This document shows, in pieces, positions 58,970 through 64,000 of a stretch of 64,000 nt of DNA. The notes under the pieces were generated by a model that worked only from the letters and a program-made list of their open reading frames with translations, had not been told where the DNA came from and ran no database searches. Position numbers and translations under genes: made by a program. Each line of letters starts with the position of its first letter. Positions within the stretch are counted from its first letter, which is position 1. The stretch is from Lineus longissimus (taxonomy: Eukaryota > Nemertea > Pilidiophora > Heteronemertea > Lineidae), in contig NC_088317.1 in assembly GCF_910592395.1 (NCBI RefSeq), positions 2,108,001-2,172,000 on the forward strand. The letters run 5' to 3'.

Positions 58970-60875
58970 CTAGAAGAAAACGGGGAAGAAGAAGGACAGG
59001 AGGGCAGTGGTGGTTCCTCCAACCAGACTCAGCAGGTTACCAAACTTTGGGATGGTCTCGGCCACGAACAAGATCGCACACGTAAAGAGTGTTCGTATTA
59101 CGATTCTCTTGATGCCAATTTCTAAAAGAAATGAGGACCTACCATCTTGAATTGTCCAATGCTTTCGGAAAGGTTATTTTTATGTGCTCACATGGGAAAG
59201 ATAGATCCTGAAGAACAACCCTGAGTTTGAACTTGAGAATGAATGTTCAGGCAGTGTTGAAAGTAATCACATGTGCACTATAATACATTAGGTACTTAGG
59301 TACTTACTCTGTGGTACCTTCAGTGCTCCTTCGATTTCCTGTAGCACTGGGTTGATGACGATAACGAACTCAAAGAGTAGGTGCAAGGATAGAAGAATCT
59401 GTGCGACGTAGAGAAGTGGTCCATTGGCAACCTTGCACAGGGAGGCTATAACGTTGTCGTCTACCCCGATGCCCAAGACAAATTACCCCGCCACGGCGAC
59501 TGGTAAATACATACAAAGAACCACTGAAAAAAGAGAGCAACATATCGGCATTGCAAAATAAAGGTAAATTAATTTATCAGTCCTGAAACAACAGAAAACT
59601 GACCAATTTGAATATTAGGTCAGGGCTTGGTTTTGTAGTGGACAGCGCAGCGCACCTGGGACAGGTTCAACGTAAGACTATTTCAGTGAAGGGAATCTGA
59701 TAGTTAAAAGGTCACTTTGGCGACTCTACTCTTGGTCTCTATGCTGTTATGAGAACGACTCCTTCCGATAAGCACCACCAATGTGGCGTTGATTTAACCC
59801 ACATGTGTAAGCGATGTATACGGATTTGGAGAACTTGTCCTGTTCCTTCATGTCGTGTTGTATTGACAACAGGACAGGGTGGTTTTCGTAGGCGAAGAAT
59901 CTGGTCCCAAGCGACATCAGGGCAGGCTTAATCTCGACAGGGTTGTGGTACGCCTCGATCAAGTCCCTCGCCATAATGATTTTGGCGACTATGCAGACGC
60001 AGGCGATTGCGATAGATGCCAAGGCTGCGATTGCGATGTGCCTGTGGAAGGTGGATATAAGCATGGTCAGGGATCTGAAGTTGATAAATCGACTAACACG
60101 GTGCCTAGTTGAATGAATATACCGCCTACAGGCCACAATAGACTCGCCCGAATCTTTACTCTAACGAATTTTAGAGGGGTGAAATGCACTCCTTACACCC
60201 CTTAATTTCACCAGCCACAAAATATAGGGCTGGTCTGGTCTGTTTCCAGAAATCTATTCCCGACGCAACAGGGTAGTATCGGTTAGACACCGTTACTAAA
60301 TTCCCCCAAGAATATGACCATTTGCTGGAAAGCTCTCTTCTTCTTTTCCTTCTGCAAAATTCGAAGTCATCACGGGGTCAGTACTAAAGTACATTTGGTT
60401 TCAACATTGTCTGTATCTTTGCCTCTTTCAATAATTTTGACTCTGGTTAGATCTTCATTTAATGAAATATCTGCAAAATATAGCTAAAGCCATTGGACAA
60501 TATGGGAAGAGCAAAATCACAAGGAAAGCATGTAATTTCCTCACCACATATCCTTTGGACTCTCAAGCCAAGTGGGAGGCGTGAGAACAGCCACGGTGAT
60601 GATCATCCAATAGCAGAACGACACGTGTACACCGACGTCAGCGAGTAGTTCCTGAATCATTTCCGCCGCTAAACGAACGACATGTCACTGCCGGCCATGC
60701 CCCCAATGATGAACACGACGGCACTGGGAACGGTCAGGCTCTTGTGGCTGACGATATCAACCGAGTCCAGAGGGTCCCCTTCATCGCGAGACCGGTTATC
60801 ACTCTGTATGCTTGGCGCAAGATAGTCCGTCGAATCAGCCATTTCCATGTCTTTAGAATTATCCTCGGCCCCCAT
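58970..60875 (-). pseudogene. amino acid transporter pseudogene, unit 5
   Basis: It shares the exon 1-exon 3 deletion with units 2 and 3 (TAG-type truncation after GGMAGSDMSF). Exon 5 is also broken: a TAA and an indel replace the start of the VVLG segment near 59482. Exon 6 ends at the junction stop. Confidence 0.88.
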
Positions 60876-62201
60876 TGTGTAATTGAAAGATTTTTCCAAA
60901 GGAACAGATGTTTCTCACGAAAAACCTTTAAATCTGGACACAGTTAGCTCAATAATTGGATGCCCACTAGAATATGAAAGTCTTGATCTCAAGATGAGAA
61001 CCGTACTGCTTCCAATGCGATGTTTACTTCCGAAAATATTTGGTTGCAGTTTCTTCTAAAGGGCTCATGGCAGCTCTTGCTGATTACCATTCAGGCCCTT
61101 AAACAAACATAAAAATTAAAAAAATTCGATATCCACGTATGCACAATCGACCGAAAGGAAGTCTCACGTAAATTCACTTATCCCTTGTGATTGGTTCGAT
61201 CAACACCGCTGAAACAAAATTCAGAGGCTGCGATTGGCCACACGAAGGGAGCGGCTTCAGTTGAACTGCTGTTGGAAGTGTCAAATGGATATCCACGACT
61301 ATCAAACAAAATGGAAATCTATATGTCAAACGTAATACAATACAAATCATATTGTCTTGAGTTTTGGCCTCAATTATCCAGCAGTGACACTCTCATGACA
61401 GTTTGTTCTATTTTATGTTTAATTTGATACGGTAAGGCCGATCTTTCGTGAGAGAACAAGATAAGGCGAAGGTCAACTGATAAGCAGGTCACATCTGATT
61501 CGAGCGTCCTTAGAAAAACAGCTATTCTTACACTTTACCAGGGAGCTTTTGGCTGATAACCAAAGGTCAGCCATATACAACGTACATTGTCTAAATGAAT
61601 CATTGATTAAAAGTGAATGACCAGTCTACATGTATTTTGGGGAGGTCTACACTCTCTGTCACGCTTCGAGTTCTGTTTTGTGAAATCATGTCAAATGTTT
61701 CTGGTTCAATGACCTAGACTACCACACATTCGTTCAAACATGGCCGACGGTTGTTCAAAACATGGCGGACGGGCGTCTGTGTTTTCTAACTTGGCCGCTA
61801 GGGTTTTTATGAGTGCATGTCAGCTTTGATCAACGCCATGTTTTTCTAATTTGTGAAAGTAGTAACGGGAGATCATGCAGGACAGACGCTAATGATAATA
61901 CATGTATTTATCATGTGATTGAGAAGTGAAAATACCACCACTTTGTCCCAACTTACGGATGTATATATCTCTGGCGACCACTCCACAGAAACCATGTCAT
62001 TGGCGCCCGCTCGTCCTCCCTTGAACTGGAAAACATCTTCACGACTGTTTTAGGCATGAATTTATCATGTTCCAGCAAATTCCGTTCATTCGGTTCTGTT
62101 GCGTTAATTCGGTGAGGCCTCCAGGCGGTATATTCCAACTCGTTCAAAGTGAATTTTGGAATCCTTCTTCGTGGTTTCAAGAAACGCAATGTGATCGTTT
62201 T

Positions 62202-62697
62202 TTAATTTTGGGAAATCTTTCTGCTTTTACCTGTTATATTGCAATTACATGCAATACTTATCAATCCTAATAATGGTTTTTTTCGTTCGTTGTCATGACC
62301 ATCCCGGGAACAACCCAATAGCAAGCCGAAAATTGAAAGAAGGTTACCGGAATGCCGACCGAATGCATTAACCGTTAAAATATCATTCGCCACCGCTACC
62401 GCAGTTAACGTTATGTACGCGTGTGATACACGTACCTTTGAAATTGGGATATGATGCTTCGTCATGGCATAACCGCGGCTCCGCCTGTACCATTGAAAAA
62501 ACAACGCACCACCTTTTATCAGAACTGATACCAGGTCACCTCCCGGTGAAAAAAATAGGTCGAACGTGTTACTAAATTGGAGTCGTATACCATGTGTAAA
62601 ACCGATAGTTATCCAACGACCAGTTATATTATATACAGTGGTGTACACCGTGGTTATCAGCAGTTTATCGAATTTCGAACAGCCAATGACATTGGTG
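62202..62697 (-). pseudogene. ~306-codon ORF remnant, unit 5
   Basis: The N-terminal ~45% and the spacer to the ~347-codon ORF are deleted. Sequence encoding VIGCSKFDKLL is joined directly to the 3' flank of the ~347-codon ORF near 62690-62697. The C-terminal end is also shifted (loss of one T near 62227). Confidence 0.8.
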
Positions 62698-62734
62698 ACT
62701 CGAGAGAAGCATCGCCGCACTAAATATTTAGAGT

Positions 62735-63759
62735 CTAGACGTTAACTTCATATAAATGAACTGATTCCAAGAGAACCTGGCGATTCTTTGAGCCGGAAAC
62801 TTGAACATGGAAAATGTTGCCAAATTTGTTCAACAGAATTTGTATCCATTTTGGTCGCCGTTTAAACTTAATATCAACAGTTAACTGTTGAAGTTTCATT
62901 TCTAAATTTGGGGTGATGTTTTTTGTTTGTGCGCACACAACTTGAACTGCATGCTTGATATGTACATTCAATGCAAATTTAGAAATAGGCAGTGCAAATG
63001 CAATTTGAGGATTGCCCAATAAATCAACAAATATCTCATTGGGTTGCTTCAAGGTCATAATCTGATTTTGAACTTCATGCATCGGATTTATAGAACAAAG
63101 CTTCGAAATCATGTTGCCTGTTCTTATTTGCTTTGAAGAAATGAAAAGGTATTTCAAGAAGGATTGTGGAACAATAATAGCTGAAAGAACTCCTCGCAGG
63201 TAAAACGAGTAGAACGTAGTGAGTCTAAGGACTGTTTCAGGGCTATGTATGACTGAAATATTGAAGAGTGTCACCTCCTGGTCGCCGGCCACTTGGGAAA
63301 GCAAAGCGAAGTGTGTCTGTAGGTTGGATAATGTCGCTCTTATATTATTAAAAATTGTAAGCTGGCTCTTCTTTGGGAGGGGTACTTTTCCGGTAAAACG
63401 TCCCACTCTAAAGTCAAAAAGCACCAGTTTTCTCCCAATTCCCGTTATTTCGAAATGGTTATAAGAACCGAGGACAAATGTGGATTTTCTCCGATAATAA
63501 GTCGAGTTGTAGAGAACCATGAAGGCCGTTTTGTTACGATTATGCGCATAAACGAGAGTTCTGGTGTACGGTATCGGTCGTTCAGTAAAGTAAACCATTA
63601 TGTAATCTAAATCCGGATTATAATAAAACGTAAGCTTGTTTTTGTATGATTCGTCGTTCTTATGGAGGCGCACGTTGGGTATAAGATGCGCAGCATATTT
63701 GAATCTGTATTTCAAGAACCTTGTACCCTGTGTGTCAGTTAATAATGCATTGTATTGAA
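62735..63759 (-). CDS. ~347-codon ORF, unit 5, 5' end at the array edge
   Basis: The frame is intact to the conserved SVHLYEVNV stop. The unit ends at 63759, just upstream of the putative acceptor (CTGACACACAG) that is still present. Beyond it the sequence is unrelated to the other units, although it happens to stay open for another 20 codons. Replacements: STFVLGSYNHFEITGIGRKL, YNPDLDYIMVYF, NEIFVDLLGNP. Upstream exons and the usual promoter region are gone, so expression would depend on new sequence. Confidence 0.5.
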
Positions 63760-63777
63760 TCAAGGAGGATACCGCGG

Positions 63778-63807
63778 TGACGTCACGCCTTTCCAAGATG
63801 GCGCTGC
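63778..63807 (+). promoter_or_regulatory. CRE palindrome and YY1-like motif just outside the array
   Basis: TGACGTCA (63778-63785), the full CREB/ATF site, is followed after 9 bp by AAGATGGCGCTGC (63795-63807), a YY1-type start-site motif. They begin less than 20 bp beyond the array edge. Orientation of the second motif suggests transcription to the right. The last ~190 bases show no coding exon. Confidence 0.4.
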
Positions 63808-64000
63808 ATATTGTAAACAAACTCGATCCACGGCCAAGGGAAAATCAAGTCATCAAAAAAGTTAGATTTTTCGCATCAAGTCAGAGTTATTAGTACTTTT
63901 CTGCTATGAAATAAGTCTTCAGGCAATAAGCTATCATTTGAATAATGAAAAGTGCTGTTTTGATGGGGAAAAATAGGGTTTTTTAAACCAAATAGCCGGC

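Larger units (their letters stand above)
27121..63759 (-). repeat. array of five tandem duplicated units, 7.3-8.5 kb each
   Basis: Units begin at about 27121, 35581, 43174, 50456 and 58970. Units 2-5 start with the same junction, CCCCTAGAAGAAAACGGGG (unit 4 with an extra T in the coding sense), where unit 1 instead continues into the rest of transporter exon 6. The minus-strand content of each unit is: PAN-like exon, unassigned open region, ~347-codon ORF, ~306-codon ORF, transporter copy. Unit 5 is cut at 63759. Coding and non-coding parts are both very similar between units, so the duplications are recent. Confidence 0.95.

Noticed and set aside
1-64000. tRNA, rRNA or other structured RNA genes
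   Set aside because: No clear tRNA boxes or rRNA segments were recognised by eye on either strand; a covariance-model scan would be needed to exclude them.

Overview
The window is nuclear DNA of an animal, most likely a marine invertebrate. Coding exons are separated by canonical GT-AG introns. Intergenic space is AT-rich and full of minisatellites and small inverted-repeat elements, and the recognisable genes belong to metazoan families (SLC16 transporter, SLC32/36-type amino acid transporter, PAN/apple-like exon, secreted cystine-rich peptide). Many recent tandem duplicates and dispersed ACATGTA-type palindromes would fit amphioxus, hemichordate, brachiopod or mollusc; the sequence alone does not decide between them.

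Left part (1-18 kb). A plus-strand membrane-protein gene enters from the left and ends near 3.6 kb. It has one transmembrane exon and at least two terminal exons in the same splice phase (about 1.64 kb and 3.32 kb), with a 30-bp minisatellite between them. A complete four-exon SLC16 (monocarboxylate transporter-like) gene lies at 7740-10237 and encodes 509 residues. The next 8 kb hold short elements (several MITE-like inverted repeats, three tandem repeats), a small membrane-anchored ORF, a lone first exon behind three evenly spaced CACGTG boxes, and two linked minus-strand exons of an unrecognised gene.

Middle (18-30 kb). A three-exon plus-strand gene (21546-25488) encodes a 107-residue secreted peptide with ten cysteines. 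It converges on a seven-exon minus-strand amino acid transporter (30068-26309, 460 residues); their poly(A) signals are only about 40 bp apart. The transporter's last exon runs into a 42-bp minisatellite that is made of its own 3' end, and three decayed copies of its sixth exon sit in its last intron.

Right part (27-64 kb). The 5' part of that transporter gene and about 5 kb upstream of it are repeated as five tandem units of 7.3-8.5 kb (boundaries near 27121, 35581, 43174, 50456, 58970; the last is cut at 63759). On the minus strand each full unit carries a PAN/apple-like exon, an unassigned conserved open region, a ~347-codon ORF, a ~306-codon ORF (both unrecognised, with beta-propeller-like repeats) and a transporter copy. 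Only unit 1 has a complete transporter. Unit 4 keeps an open frame but stops where the duplication breakpoint fell inside exon 6. Units 2, 3 and 5 share a ~1.04-kb deletion and are pseudogenes. The ~347-codon ORF stays open in all five units while accumulating many amino acid replacements, and different segments of the units group differently, which suggests gene conversion or unequal exchange. This fast-evolving tandem family is the most unusual content of the window.
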